A stretch of DNA of 16,785 nucleotides from Actinomycetota bacterium (lineage in GTDB: Bacteria > Desulfobacterota > Deferrimicrobia > Deferrimicrobiales > Deferrimicrobiaceae): positions 1 to 16,785 of the forward strand of contig JAENIX010000013.1 of assembly GCA_016844415.1 (NCBI GenBank). Reading direction: 5' to 3'. Below, one piece after another: positions 1 to 7,823 of this stretch. The translations under genes were made by a program, and so were the position numbers. The notes below the pieces were generated by a model, which was not told the DNA's origin, did no database searches, and saw only the letters and a list, made by a program, of their open reading frames with translations. Numbering within the stretch: the first letter of the stretch is position 1; every line of letters begins with the position of its first letter.

Positions 1-1
1 G

Positions 2-118
2 ATCCTCGTTTTGCTGGGCGCCGTGGCCGCCGGGGTGGCTGTGGGCCTGTCCGGAGGAGGAGGGGGAGGCGGGGGAAGCTCCGGGAGCACCACGGGAACG
101 ATCGGCGTGAATTTCTAA
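2..118 (+). CDS. C-terminal end of an unidentified protein with a membrane segment and poly-glycine tail (partial)
   Basis: The frame is open from the left edge and stops at TAA 116-118, giving 38 visible residues. They begin with a hydrophobic stretch (ILVLLGAVAAGVAVGL), continue with eight glycines in a row and a Ser/Gly/Thr segment, and end in TIGVNF. This looks like one C-terminal membrane helix followed by a flexible low-complexity tail. No family can be named from so little. It is on the same strand as the next gene, 24 bases away, so the two may be co-transcribed. The start lies outside the window. Confidence 0.5.
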   Translation: MLVLLGAVAAGVAVGLSGGGGGGGGSSGSTTGTIGVNF

Positions 119-142
119 ATCCGGAGAACGAGATCGAATATC

Positions 143-1459
143 ATGGCAAACCCCGCAGTACTTGACGGGAGCGGCGCGGATCCCCTGCCTGACGGCGCGT
201 CCGTCGGCGTGATCGGGGCGGGGCCAGCCGGCTCGTTTTTCGCCCTCCACCTTTTGGCCCTTCTGGGCGAAAGCGGGAGGACCGCGCGCGTTACCTTGAT
301 CGACCGCAAGACGTTCTCCTCTTCGGGTCCGTCGGGGTGCAACATGTGCGCCGGGGCGATCGGCCACGCCATGGTGAAAAAGATCGAATCCCTTTCGCTG
401 GCTATTGACGCAAGCGTTATCAGGCGGATCGTCGACGGATACGAAATCCACGGAATGGATGTTTCGGTGACGGTCCGCCATCCGGATCGTGGAGGGATCT
501 ACACCGTATTTCGGGGAGGGGGGCCCATGATCCCCCGTGGTGGGGCAAGAAGCTTCGACCAGTATCTTCTGGACGCGGCCGTTTCGCGGGGAGCGGAGTT
601 TTTACATGAGCGCGTGGATGCAGTGGAGAGGGTATCCGGGGGATACCGCCTGACCTTTCCGGGAGGCACGAGAAGGGACTTCGATTTCCTCGTGGGCGCA
701 TTCGGAGTCAACAGTTCCATATCGCGCAAGCTTGAGTTCGGGTATGTCCCGCCGGCAACCTGGCATACGGTCCAGGCGGAGATTCCCGCGACCGGGAAGT
801 TCATCGAGGAACGGCTGCGGAACCGGATTCATATAATACCCGGCAGGGGAAAGCGCATCCGCTTCCTCGCGATCACCCCGAAAGACGATTTCCTGACTCT
901 CACCGGTATCGGTGAGCATGTAAAGATCGCCGATCTCGAGAAGGAGCGGATGAAGAACATGGCGTTGGCCTCCCTCATGCCCGAGGGCGCAAATGTCGCC
1001 TGCCACTGCCACCCACAGGTCCCGGTGGGCGTCGCATTGCGGCCGTATTCCACGCGGATGGCTATCATCGGGGATGCCTTCATTTCCCGCTATTTGAAGA
1101 ACGGGATAGAGTCTTCGCACGACACCGCCCGCATACTGGCCGAGGCGATAACCCGCCACGGAATATCCGAGCGGGCTCTCGCGGAACATTTCCACCGCCC
1201 CTGCCTGGGTCTGTTTCGATATGATAATGTCTGGGGCAAGTTGCTGTTCGGCATATACGAGGGCATGCTCCGGAAGGGCCGCCTTTCGGACGCCTACCTG
1301 GAAGCCGTGAACCGCGAGGCTGCCGGAGGCGATATGGCCCAGGCGCACATACTATGGTCGGTGTTCGCCGGAGACTCTCCTTATCGCGAAATCGCCCGGG
1401 ATGCGCTTGCCTTCCGGACGCTGTTGAAACTGGCGGGAACTCTTTCCCGGGGAAGATGA
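143..1459 (+). CDS. NAD(P)/FAD-dependent oxidoreductase, geranylgeranyl-reductase-like
   Basis: This is a 438-residue flavoprotein. Residues 21-30 carry the Rossmann dinucleotide motif (VGVIGAGPAG), and the acidic residue closing the second strand is Asp54 (LIDRK). A second FAD-contact motif of the GDA type is seen in the C-terminal half (GDAFISRYLKNGIESSHDTA). This layout is that of the COG0644 group of FAD-dependent dehydrogenases, which includes geranylgeranyl reductases. Two cysteines in GCNMCAG (Cys66, Cys69) lie just after the FAD motif and may be redox-active or structural; that is inference. The substrate cannot be told. The ATG at 143 has only a weak, distant GGAG (123-126) but is the best start, because the Rossmann fold begins 20 residues later. 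The stop lies 4 bases before the FtsB-like gene. Confidence 0.8.
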   Translation: MANPAVLDGSGADPLPDGASVGVIGAGPAGSFFALHLLALLGESGRTARVTLIDRKTFSSSGPSGCNMCAGAIGHAMVKKIESLSLAIDASVIRRIVDGYEIHGMDVSVTVRHPDRGGIYTVFRGGGPMIPRGGARSFDQYLLDAAVSRGAEFLHERVDAVERVSGGYRLTFPGGTRRDFDFLVGAFGVNSSISRKLEFGYVPPATWHTVQAEIPATGKFIEERLRNRIHIIPGRGKRIRFLAITPKDDFLTLTGIGEHVKIADLEKERMKNMALASLMPEGANVACHCHPQVPVGVALRPYSTRMAIIGDAFISRYLKNGIESSHDTARILAEAITRHGISERALAEHFHRPCLGLFRYDNVWGKLLFGIYEGMLRKGRLSDAYLEAVNREAAGGDMAQAHILWSVFAGDSPYREIARDALAFRTLLKLAGTLSRGR

Positions 1460-1463
1460 TACG

Positions 1464-1799
1464 ATGAGAATCGAACCGGCATCCTGGTGGAAAAAGAGGC
1501 TTCCTCTGCTTATCACCTGCGGGATTGCCGTTATTCTCCTCCTGGTTTCACTGTTCCGGGAGATGGGGATAGTAGGGACGTTGAGGCTATACAGGACCCA
1601 GGCCCAGGTCCTTGAAGAAAACACGAAGTTGCGGGAGGAAAATCGCCGCCTGCAGCAGGAGGTGGAAAAGCTGAGAACCAACGCCTCCTACATTGAGGAA
1701 ATCGCCCGGAAGGAACTCGGACTCATCGGCGACAAAGAGAATGTCATCGTCCTCGAACATAAAAAGGATGTCTCTTCCGCCCCCCCGGCGAAAAAGTGA
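1464..1799 (+). CDS. FtsB/DivIC-like septum formation initiator
   Basis: This 111-residue protein has a short basic N-terminus, one membrane helix (about residues 14-33, LPLLITCGIAVILLLVSLF) and then a leucine/glutamate-rich coiled coil (about 42-75, with LEENTKLREENRRLQQEVEKL inside it). It ends with the segment IEEIARKELGLIGDKENVIVL, typical of the FtsB/DivIC family (septum formation initiator). Members act in the FtsQLB divisome subcomplex with the coiled coil outside the membrane. Size and architecture fit the family well. The ATG at 1464 has a GGGGAAG ribosome site at 1449-1455. The 3' end overlaps the start region of the following diguanylate cyclase gene, so the two are probably translationally coupled. 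Whether this copy is FtsB or a second DivIC-like paralogue cannot be decided here. Confidence 0.8.
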   Translation: MRIEPASWWKKRLPLLITCGIAVILLLVSLFREMGIVGTLRLYRTQAQVLEENTKLREENRRLQQEVEKLRTNASYIEEIARKELGLIGDKENVIVLEHKKDVSSAPPAKK

Positions 1800-3906
1800 A
1801 CAGGCCGCTCTGAAATATATCCTGCCCGCCGTTTCAATAGTTCACATGCTCCTTTTGCTTCTTGCCCGGCGCGAGAACGCCTGGGCGCCCTGGGGCTTCT
1901 GGTGGATGTCCTCCTCGGGAGCCGTTTTCACGTATCTGCTTTTGCGCGACCTGGCCACGACCCGAAAGCGTGACAGGCTTCCGGACTTGCCGGCGATGTT
2001 GGCCTGGGGAGGCGCCGCTCTACTGGAGATGAGCGCCTTGTACCCGGAGGTGGCGGAATCCCGCATCGTGCCGGCGGTCTTTTTCCCATCAGTCGCTTTC
2101 ATGCTTCCACTGGGTCCGGCGGCCTTGTATGCCGCCACGGCCTTCCTATGGCTCCTTTTTAACCCGGACGGTTCCTGGCCGGCGCCGTCATGGTCCGTTT
2201 CGATCGCGGTATTGGGAGGCCTGGGTCTGCTTGCAGGCCGGGCGGCCCGCTTGAAAAACGAGGCTTCGGGAACCGGAGAGGAAATGATGGAGGAGGCGAT
2301 CCACGAAAGCCGCACGCTAATGCATCCCTGGGAGGATCCCGATGCACACGCGGAAGGAGAGACTTCCCCGGCGGCGGTCGAGCGGATGGGGCTCCTGCGT
2401 TCCAGGGAGGAACTCATGGACGGCGTGCGCCGGATATTGGAAGGCGTTCTTCCCATCACCGGCGCCGACAGGATCCTTTTCGTCTTTCCATCGGCGGGTC
2501 CAGGCCGGGCCTTCCGGATCGGAGCCGAGGCGGTGCGCGGGGGAGAGTCGGAGAGCGGGGAGATATCGATCCCGGACATGTATGCGCCCGTGCGCGAGGC
2601 GATGTCGTTCAGGCGAACGTTTTCCGTTGAGGGGAAGGACGCCGGGAAATGGCCCATCGGCCGGGGAGACAGGAAAAGCGTGCGTCCGACCGGTGTGGCC
2701 ACTGCGCCGGTCTGCATGGAAGAAACCGTTTCGGGAGCTATCCTCGCTCTGCGATTCGCCGATTCGAAGTGGACCGAACCTGTCGGGCAGGTGCTGGAAA
2801 TCGCGGCGTTTCTCGCGGCGCGCGAGCTGTCGCGGGCAAAGCGGCAATACCGTGTCAACCGGTATCTTGCGGGGCAGGAAAGGCTCCACACGCTCGTCCG
2901 GAATATCGCGGAGATTTCCGAGAAGAGGGAGGGCGAGGGCAAGGGAAGTGTTTCCCTGAGAAAAGAGGTCTACCGCGTCACGGTGGAGCAGGCGCGCCGC
3001 CACCTGGACGCCGGACGAGTCATCCTCGTGGAAGCGGACCGGGAAGGCAGGAAGGGGCGGATCGGCTGGGAATCGGGGGAAACGTTTTCGGGTGAAAGGG
3101 AAGAATGGGCCTCCCTCGACGGCACGTACGTGGAGTGGGTGCTCAAGCAGGGAGTTCATCGCATCTTTTCCGACGGGCAGGCTTCTTCGGGAAAATTCCC
3201 CGTGCTTCCCCGGGAATGGTCGAACGGAAGCGACAAGGGATATCTGCTTGTGCCGGTCCCGGACCCGGGAGGGTTTCAAGGGGTGTTGGCGTGCGAGGCC
3301 GTGGAGGAACGGCAATTCGACGGGGAAGACGCGGAGGCGGTGAAGGATATTCTCGCCGTCATGCGCATGGGCATCTCTCACGCACTATGGCTGGAAGGAC
3401 TCGAGCAGGAGGCCAAGAACGACGGCCTGACCGGGCTGTTGAACCGGAAAACCTTCCACCAGCGGCTTGCGAACGTCCTTTCCCGGCTCGACGGGCGGTA
3501 TCCGTGCGCGGTGATCATGCTGGACATCGATCATTTCAAGAGAATAAACGACACCTACGGGCACCCGGCCGGAGACGAGGTCCTTAAGAAAATATCGGGA
3601 GTCATCCTGAAGACCGTCAGGAAAGTCGACATGGCAGGCCGGTACGGTGGCGAGGAATTTTCCTTGTATCTGCACAGCACCGACCGGCCGCACGCCGTCC
3701 GGGTTGCGGAGCGGCTGCGGCTGATCATCCGGCAAACAAGGTTTGTCTTCGACAGGAAAGAGGTGGGCGTAACCGCGTCATTCGGCATCGCGTGCCATCC
3801 GGAGCACGGCCAGAACAGCGAGGACCTGCTTCGGCATGCGGACGAAGCCCTTTACCGTTCAAAGCAGGGGGGCAGGGACCGGTCAACGGTATACACGATA
3901 CAGTGA
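1768..3906 (+). CDS. Membrane-anchored sensor diguanylate cyclase (GAF-like + GGDEF)
   Basis: This protein is predicted to make cyclic di-GMP from two GTP. With the start at ATG 1768 it has 712 residues. The N-terminal part (about 17-160) is a run of five or six hydrophobic helices. About 215-540 reads as one or two GAF-like sensory regions, weakly conserved by eye. The GGDEF domain starts near 552 (DGLTGLLNR), has the metal-binding segment DIDHFKRIND near 586, and carries the active-site signature GGEEF at 627. An inhibitory I-site of RxxD type (RKVD) sits nine residues upstream of it, so product inhibition is expected. No EAL domain is present. The start is uncertain: the frame is open back to TTG 1693, with ATGs at 1741 and 1768 and no clear ribosome site, so overlap with the FtsB-like gene is 32 bases or more. 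Confidence 0.85.
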   Translation: MSLPPPRRKSEQAALKYILPAVSIVHMLLLLLARRENAWAPWGFWWMSSSGAVFTYLLLRDLATTRKRDRLPDLPAMLAWGGAALLEMSALYPEVAESRIVPAVFFPSVAFMLPLGPAALYAATAFLWLLFNPDGSWPAPSWSVSIAVLGGLGLLAGRAARLKNEASGTGEEMMEEAIHESRTLMHPWEDPDAHAEGETSPAAVERMGLLRSREELMDGVRRILEGVLPITGADRILFVFPSAGPGRAFRIGAEAVRGGESESGEISIPDMYAPVREAMSFRRTFSVEGKDAGKWPIGRGDRKSVRPTGVATAPVCMEETVSGAILALRFADSKWTEPVGQVLEIAAFLAARELSRAKRQYRVNRYLAGQERLHTLVRNIAEISEKREGEGKGSVSLRKEVYRVTVEQARRHLDAGRVILVEADREGRKGRIGWESGETFSGEREEWASLDGTYVEWVLKQGVHRIFSDGQASSGKFPVLPREWSNGSDKGYLLVPVPDPGGFQGVLACEAVEERQFDGEDAEAVKDILAVMRMGISHALWLEGLEQEAKNDGLTGLLNRKTFHQRLANVLSRLDGRYPCAVIMLDIDHFKRINDTYGHPAGDEVLKKISGVILKTVRKVDMAGRYGGEEFSLYLHSTDRPHAVRVAERLRLIIRQTRFVFDRKEVGVTASFGIACHPEHGQNSEDLLRHADEALYRSKQGGRDRSTVYTIQ

Positions 3907-3925
3907 AACGGACCGGGACCGACGA

Positions 3926-3955
3926 TTGACTTATCCCCCTAATGAGTAATAAAGT
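3926..3955 (+). promoter_or_regulatory. Candidate sigma70-like promoter for the argS-trp-accD-lptD unit
   Basis: The only intergenic gap of note (3907-3994) is AT-rich and contains TTGACT (3926-3931) as a -35 candidate. TAAAGT (3950-3955) is a -10 candidate after an 18-base spacer and matches four of six consensus positions. Transcription would begin near 3962, leaving a leader of about 33 bases before argS. No terminator hairpin with a U-run is visible behind the diguanylate cyclase gene. The -10 element is moderate, so this is a proposal only. Confidence 0.45.
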
Positions 3956-3967
3956 ATCTACTTTATT
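3948..3967. promoter_or_regulatory. Perfect 9-bp inverted repeat overlapping the argS -10 region (operator candidate)
   Basis: The arms AATAAAGTA (3948-3956) and TACTTTATT (3959-3967) are exact inverse complements separated by TC. The 20-base palindrome covers the candidate -10 box and the expected transcription start, the usual place for a repressor operator. It is pure AT-rich DNA in a GC-rich region. It is not followed by a U-run, so a terminator is unlikely. I do not recognise the regulator; it does not look like the E. coli TrpR operator. Confidence 0.45.
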
Positions 3968-3994
3968 GCTATTTTCCCTATTTCGAGGAGACGC

Positions 3995-5659
3995 GTGGAC
4001 GTAAGGAAAGTCACGGAATCGCTCCTTCTTTCCGGAATAAAACGGAAATTGGCTCAATGGGGGATTTCCCGGGAAATATCCTTTTCCGTTGAAATTCCGC
4101 GACAGGAGGAGCATGGGGACTATTCAACAAACGCCGCGATGCAGCTCGCCAGACACTTGGGAAAGAAGGCGCGGGAAGTCGCCATGGAACTGGTGGAAGC
4201 CATCCGGGAAGAGGACGAAAAAGGCTGGATAGCATCCCTTAACGTCGCCGGGCCAGGGTTCATCAATATAGTTCTTTCGGACCACGCCTGGAGGGAGGTC
4301 GTCGCCACGGTCCTTCGCAAGTCCGAAAGGTTCGGCTCCTCGGAAACCGGGAAGGGGACCAGGGTTCTCATCGAGTTCGTGTCGGCAAACCCCACGGGGC
4401 CGCTTCACGTGGGGCACGGCAGGGGAGCGGCGGTGGGAGATGCACTGTCGCGGCTCCTATCGTTCGAAGGGTACGAAGTCGCGACGGAGTATTACGTGAA
4501 CGACGTCGGGAACCAGATGGACAAACTGGGCCGTTCCCTGCACGTGAGATATTTGCAGGAGTGCGGCATCGCGGCCGATCTGCCCGACGACGGATACCGT
4601 GGGGAATATCTCGCGGCACTTGCGCGCGATTTCCGCCGTGAAGAAGGGGAACGCTACGCGGGAGTGCCGGAGGAAGAAGCGCTGCCCGTGTTCCGCAAGG
4701 TCGCGTGCGACCGGATTCTCGACGGTATTCGGATGGACCTGAATGATTTCCGGGTCGGTTTCCATAACTGGTTTCGAGAAGAGAGCCTCCACCGCGAAGG
4801 AGGGGTGTCGGAGGCGATCGAAGAGCTTGAAAAACGCGATCTGCTTTACCGGTCGGAGGGGGCGGTCTTCTTCAAGAGCGAGACCCATGGGGATGAAAAG
4901 GACCGGGTCCTCGTGCGTGCGGACGGGCGGACCACGTACTTCGCGGCGGACGTTGCGTATCACAGGCGCAAGTATCTTAAAGGGTATGACCGGATGATCG
5001 ACATCTGGGGGGCTGACCATCACGGATACGCTCCCCGAATGATGGCGGCGATGCGAGGCCTGGGCGAGGACGAAAACCGTCTGGAGATCCTGCTGGTCCA
5101 GTTCGTGACCCTTGTTCGTGACGGCAAGGCGGTCCAGATGTCCACGCGTTCGGGCGAGTTCACGACGCTTCGGGAAGTGATCGACGAAGTCGGCGTGGAC
5201 GCTGCGCGCTTTTTCTACCTGTTGAGGAGCTTCCACTCGCACCTGGATTTCGACCTGACTCTCGCCAAGACACAGTCAAGCGAAAACCCGGTGTATTACA
5301 TCCAGTATGTGCACGCGCGCATCTGCAGCATCTTTCGCGAAGCCGGGTCGCGGGGAGTTTTCCTTTCCGACAACCCCCATCTTTCAAGCCTGTCCCTGCC
5401 TGACGAGGTCAAACTGATGAAGAAGGTGGCGCGGTTTCCGGACGTTATTTCGGAAGGGGCAAGGCAGCGGGAGCCGCACCGAATCCCGTTTTACCTGCTG
5501 GACCTGTCGCGCGAGTTCCACGCTTTTTACCAGAACCACAGGTTCCTGGGCGAGGCACCGGAAAGGACCCAGGCCAGGCTTGCGCTGGCGAAAGCGGTGA
5601 AAACCGTCGTATCGAACGGGCTTTCCCTTATAGGCGTTTCTGCGCCGGAGAGCATGTGA
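3995..5659 (+). CDS. argS: Arginine--tRNA ligase
   Basis: This cytosolic class I synthetase charges tRNA-Arg with arginine. The 554 residues match the usual family length. The N-terminal domain (about 1-110) includes the tRNA D-loop-contacting ArgRS module. The catalytic core begins with FVSANPTGPLHVGHGRGAA, in which HVGH (138-141) is the HIGH motif. The motif DIWGADHHGY lies at about 336-345. The second class I signature is degenerate, QMSTR (381-385), a variation known in ArgRS. The C-terminal anticodon-binding domain carries NPVYYIQYVHARI. The start is GTG 3995, chosen because GAGGAG (3985-3990) sits four bases upstream. It is the first gene after the promoter candidate and overlaps the SPOR gene by 4 bases. 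Confidence 0.96.
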   Translation: MDVRKVTESLLLSGIKRKLAQWGISREISFSVEIPRQEEHGDYSTNAAMQLARHLGKKAREVAMELVEAIREEDEKGWIASLNVAGPGFINIVLSDHAWREVVATVLRKSERFGSSETGKGTRVLIEFVSANPTGPLHVGHGRGAAVGDALSRLLSFEGYEVATEYYVNDVGNQMDKLGRSLHVRYLQECGIAADLPDDGYRGEYLAALARDFRREEGERYAGVPEEEALPVFRKVACDRILDGIRMDLNDFRVGFHNWFREESLHREGGVSEAIEELEKRDLLYRSEGAVFFKSETHGDEKDRVLVRADGRTTYFAADVAYHRRKYLKGYDRMIDIWGADHHGYAPRMMAAMRGLGEDENRLEILLVQFVTLVRDGKAVQMSTRSGEFTTLREVIDEVGVDAARFFYLLRSFHSHLDFDLTLAKTQSSENPVYYIQYVHARICSIFREAGSRGVFLSDNPHLSSLSLPDEVKLMKKVARFPDVISEGARQREPHRIPFYLLDLSREFHAFYQNHRFLGEAPERTQARLALAKAVKTVVSNGLSLIGVSAPESM

Positions 5660-6336
5660 AATACCTGTACAATAAAAGGAATCATCGCAGGGGTGACGGG
5701 GAGAGGCATTCATTCGCGTTTTTCGCGGTAGGCGCGATCGTTTTGCTTGCGGCGGCGTTTGTCATCGGGCTCCAGGTGGGCAGGGTCGTCGAAAAGAACG
5801 CGGCGGGTCCCGAAGGACGCACCGGCAGGAACGGTGAAACGCGGGCTGGATCTGCGGAACAGAAACAACCCGCGGCGGCCGATGCGCGGAAAGACCTGGG
5901 CTCTTATTCGGAAGAGGCCGGGAAGGTTCCAGTCGTTCCTCCTCCGGATGCGAAAGATACGGCGGCCGACGTGGAAAAGAGACTCACGTTTCAGGAGTCT
6001 CTTCCAAGGAAGGAAGCGGGGCCGGTCGCGCTGGTCCGCAGGGCGCAAAACGACAACGCGTCCGGGTTGAAGGTGCCGGATGAGGGGCGGAAGAGATACA
6101 TGGTCCAGGCGGCGACCTTCCGGGAAAAGGGCAAGGCCGAATCGTTCCGCAAGCGGCTTGCCGACGCGGGGTTCGCGGCTCCGCGTATGCTGAAAGGGAC
6201 GGGAAAGAACCGGGAAAAGTACTACAGGGTGATACTTGGTCCCTTCGCCGACCGGGAATCCGCAAGGAAGGCCGTGCTAAGGCTCAAGGAGGAGATGAAG
6301 GTGGATTCCTACCTGTTGCCGGCGAAAACGGGATGA
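5656..6336 (+). CDS. SPOR-domain membrane protein
   Basis: The 226 residues comprise a short basic N-terminus, one membrane helix (about 19-43), a long charged and Ala/Pro-rich linker (about 45-145) and a C-terminal SPOR domain (about 147-224). That domain begins RYMVQAATFREKGKAESF and contains YYRVILGPFADRESARKAV. SPOR domains bind glycan strands lacking stem peptides at the septum, so a periplasmic role in division or envelope maintenance is likely, as for FtsN/DedD-like proteins. The start is GTG 5656, overlapping the argS stop. The stop overlaps the trpE start by 4 bases (ATGA), so the tryptophan genes have no leader region of their own. Confidence 0.85.
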   Translation: MKYLYNKRNHRRGDGERHSFAFFAVGAIVLLAAAFVIGLQVGRVVEKNAAGPEGRTGRNGETRAGSAEQKQPAAADARKDLGSYSEEAGKVPVVPPPDAKDTAADVEKRLTFQESLPRKEAGPVALVRRAQNDNASGLKVPDEGRKRYMVQAATFREKGKAESFRKRLADAGFAAPRMLKGTGKNREKYYRVILGPFADRESARKAVLRLKEEMKVDSYLLPAKTG

Positions 6337-7823
6337 AGATCCTTCCTACGAAAGATGTTTTCCGGTCCCACGCGGGTGCTTACACGAAAATCCCGGTATG
6401 GCAGGAGTTCCACGCCGACCTTGAGACGCCGGTTTCGGCCTATCTGAAAATCGCGGCAAGGTTCCCCGACGACCATTTCCTCCTGGAAAGCGTGGAGGGG
6501 GGAGAGAAGTGGGCGCGGTATTCGTTCATCGGGTTCGACCCGTACCTGCAATACCGCGCCGAAGGCGGAAAGGTGACAATCCGAAAAGGGGGAAAGGAAA
6601 CCGTGCAAGATGCCGGCGGGGACCCCTTGCGAGAGCTTTCGGTGATACTTTCCGGGATCCGGTGCCACCATGCGGATGGGCTTCCAAGGCTTTCGGGGGG
6701 TGCGGTCGGGTTCCTGGGTTACGATTATGTGCGGAGCATCGAGAACATTCCGGACACCCATGCGCACGACGGAACGCCTGACGCCCTGTTCGTCTTCCCT
6801 TCGCGGCTGGTGATTTTCGACAACGTAAAGCACACGATACTGATCGTGGTGCACGGCGAGGTAACCGGTGAAACGGAAGCGGATGAAGTATACGGAAGGT
6901 GCCGCGGCGCCATCGACGAGGTGCGCGAAATCATCCAGGGACCGCTGCCCTGGTCGGAAATTCCAGGGGGACGGAAGGCCAAAGGCCCCTTCTTCGAGAT
7001 TCCCAAGGAGACCTTCGTTTCCTCGGTCCGTAAGGCGAAGGAGCACATCCGTGAAGGGGATATCATCCAGGTAGTGCTATCGAACCGCGCGCGGATTCCG
7101 ACCGGCAGGTCCCCTTCGGAGGTCTACAGGGTTCTGCGGGCGCTCAACCCATCGCCCTACATGTACCTCCTCAGGATGGGCGATCTTTCCATCGTCGGCT
7201 CTTCGCCGGAAATCCTGGTCCGCCTGGAGGGCGGGGTCGTGCACCTTCGGCCGATCGCCGGCACAAGGCCCAGGGGCGCCGTCCCGGAGGAGGACAGGCG
7301 CATGGAGGCGGACCTTCTATCCGACCCCAAGGAAATCGCCGAGCACGTGATGCTCGTGGATCTGGGACGGAACGACGTCGGGAGGGTGGCCGACTGGGGG
7401 ACGGTAAAGGTGGACGAACTCATGACGGTGGAGCGCTATTCACACGTCATGCACATCGTTTCCAACGTCGTGGGGCGGCTTCGCAAGGGCCTGACGGCCT
7501 TCGACGTGCTTCGCGCCGCCTTCCCCGCGGGGACGGTCACCGGAGCGCCCAAGGTCCGGGCGATGGAGATAATAGAGGATCTTGAACCGTTCAGACGCGG
7601 CATATACGCCGGGGCTGTGGGGTATTTCGACCTGCATGGCAGCATGGACTTCTGCATAACGATTCGCACCATAGTGATGCGAGGCGGCGAGGCGATGATC
7701 CAGGCAGGGGCCGGAATAGTCGCGGATTCGGACCCGGAGAAGGAATGGGAGGAGATCCGGAGCAAGGCACGCGTACTGTTCCGGGCGATCGGCATCGACG
7801 ATGAAGAGGGGGTTGCCCCTTGA
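6333..7823 (+). CDS. trpE: Anthranilate synthase component I
   Basis: TrpE converts chorismate and ammonia (from the glutaminase subunit) to anthranilate, the first committed step to tryptophan. The 496 residues have the usual length. The N-terminal region holds LLES (50-53), the tryptophan feedback-site motif, followed by [10 protein letters not shown], so feedback inhibition is probably retained. The chorismate-binding part has [62 protein letters not shown] and [12 protein letters not shown], all as in active members. PabB is less likely because the next gene encodes TrpG fused to TrpD. The ATG at 6333 overlaps the SPOR stop and the stop overlaps the TTG start of trpGD, so translation is probably coupled on both sides. 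Confidence 0.95.
   Translation: MKILPTKDVFRSHAGAYTKIPVWQEFHADLETPVSAYLKIAARFPDDHFLLESVEGGEKWARYSFIGFDPYLQYRAEGGKVTIRKGGKETVQDAGGDPLRELSVILSGIRCHHADGLPRLSGGAVGFLGYDYVRSIENIPDTHAHDGTPDALFVFPSRLVIFDNVKHTILIVVHGEVTGETEADEVYGRCRGAIDEVREIIQGPLPWSEIPGGRKAKGPFFEIPKETFVSSVRKAKEHIREGDIIQVVLSNRARIPTGRSPSEVYRVLRALNPSPYMYLLRMGDLSIVGSSPEILVRLEGGVVHLRPIAGTRPRGAVPEEDRRMEADLLSDPKEIAEHVMLVDLGRNDVGRVADWGTVKVDELMTVERYSHVMHIVSNVVGRLRKGLTAFDVLRAAFPAGTVTGAPKVRAMEIIEDLEPFRRGIYAGAVGYFDLHGSMDFCITIRTIVMRGGEAMIQAGAGIVADSDPEKEWEEIRSKARVLFRAIGIDDEEGVAP
7806..7821 (+). promoter_or_regulatory. Small hairpin covering the trpGD ribosome site
   Basis: AGGGG (7807-7811) pairs with CCCCT (7816-7820) around a GTTG loop, with one further G-U pair outside. 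The stem takes up the only good Shine-Dalgarno sequence for trpGD and the first bases of its TTG start. Ribosomes finishing trpE would melt it, which would tie TrpG supply to TrpE translation. The sequence is directly visible; the function is inference. Confidence 0.35.

Noticed and set aside
1842..3381. Long minus-strand open frames opposite the diguanylate cyclase gene
   Set aside because: The cyclase has clear domains in the + frame; the antisense frames show no recognisable motifs and are Ser/Arg-rich shadows.
3948..3985. Rho-independent terminator after the diguanylate cyclase gene
   Set aside because: The inverted repeat is AT-rich, has no GC-rich stem and no U-run directly after it; its position over a -10 box fits an operator better.
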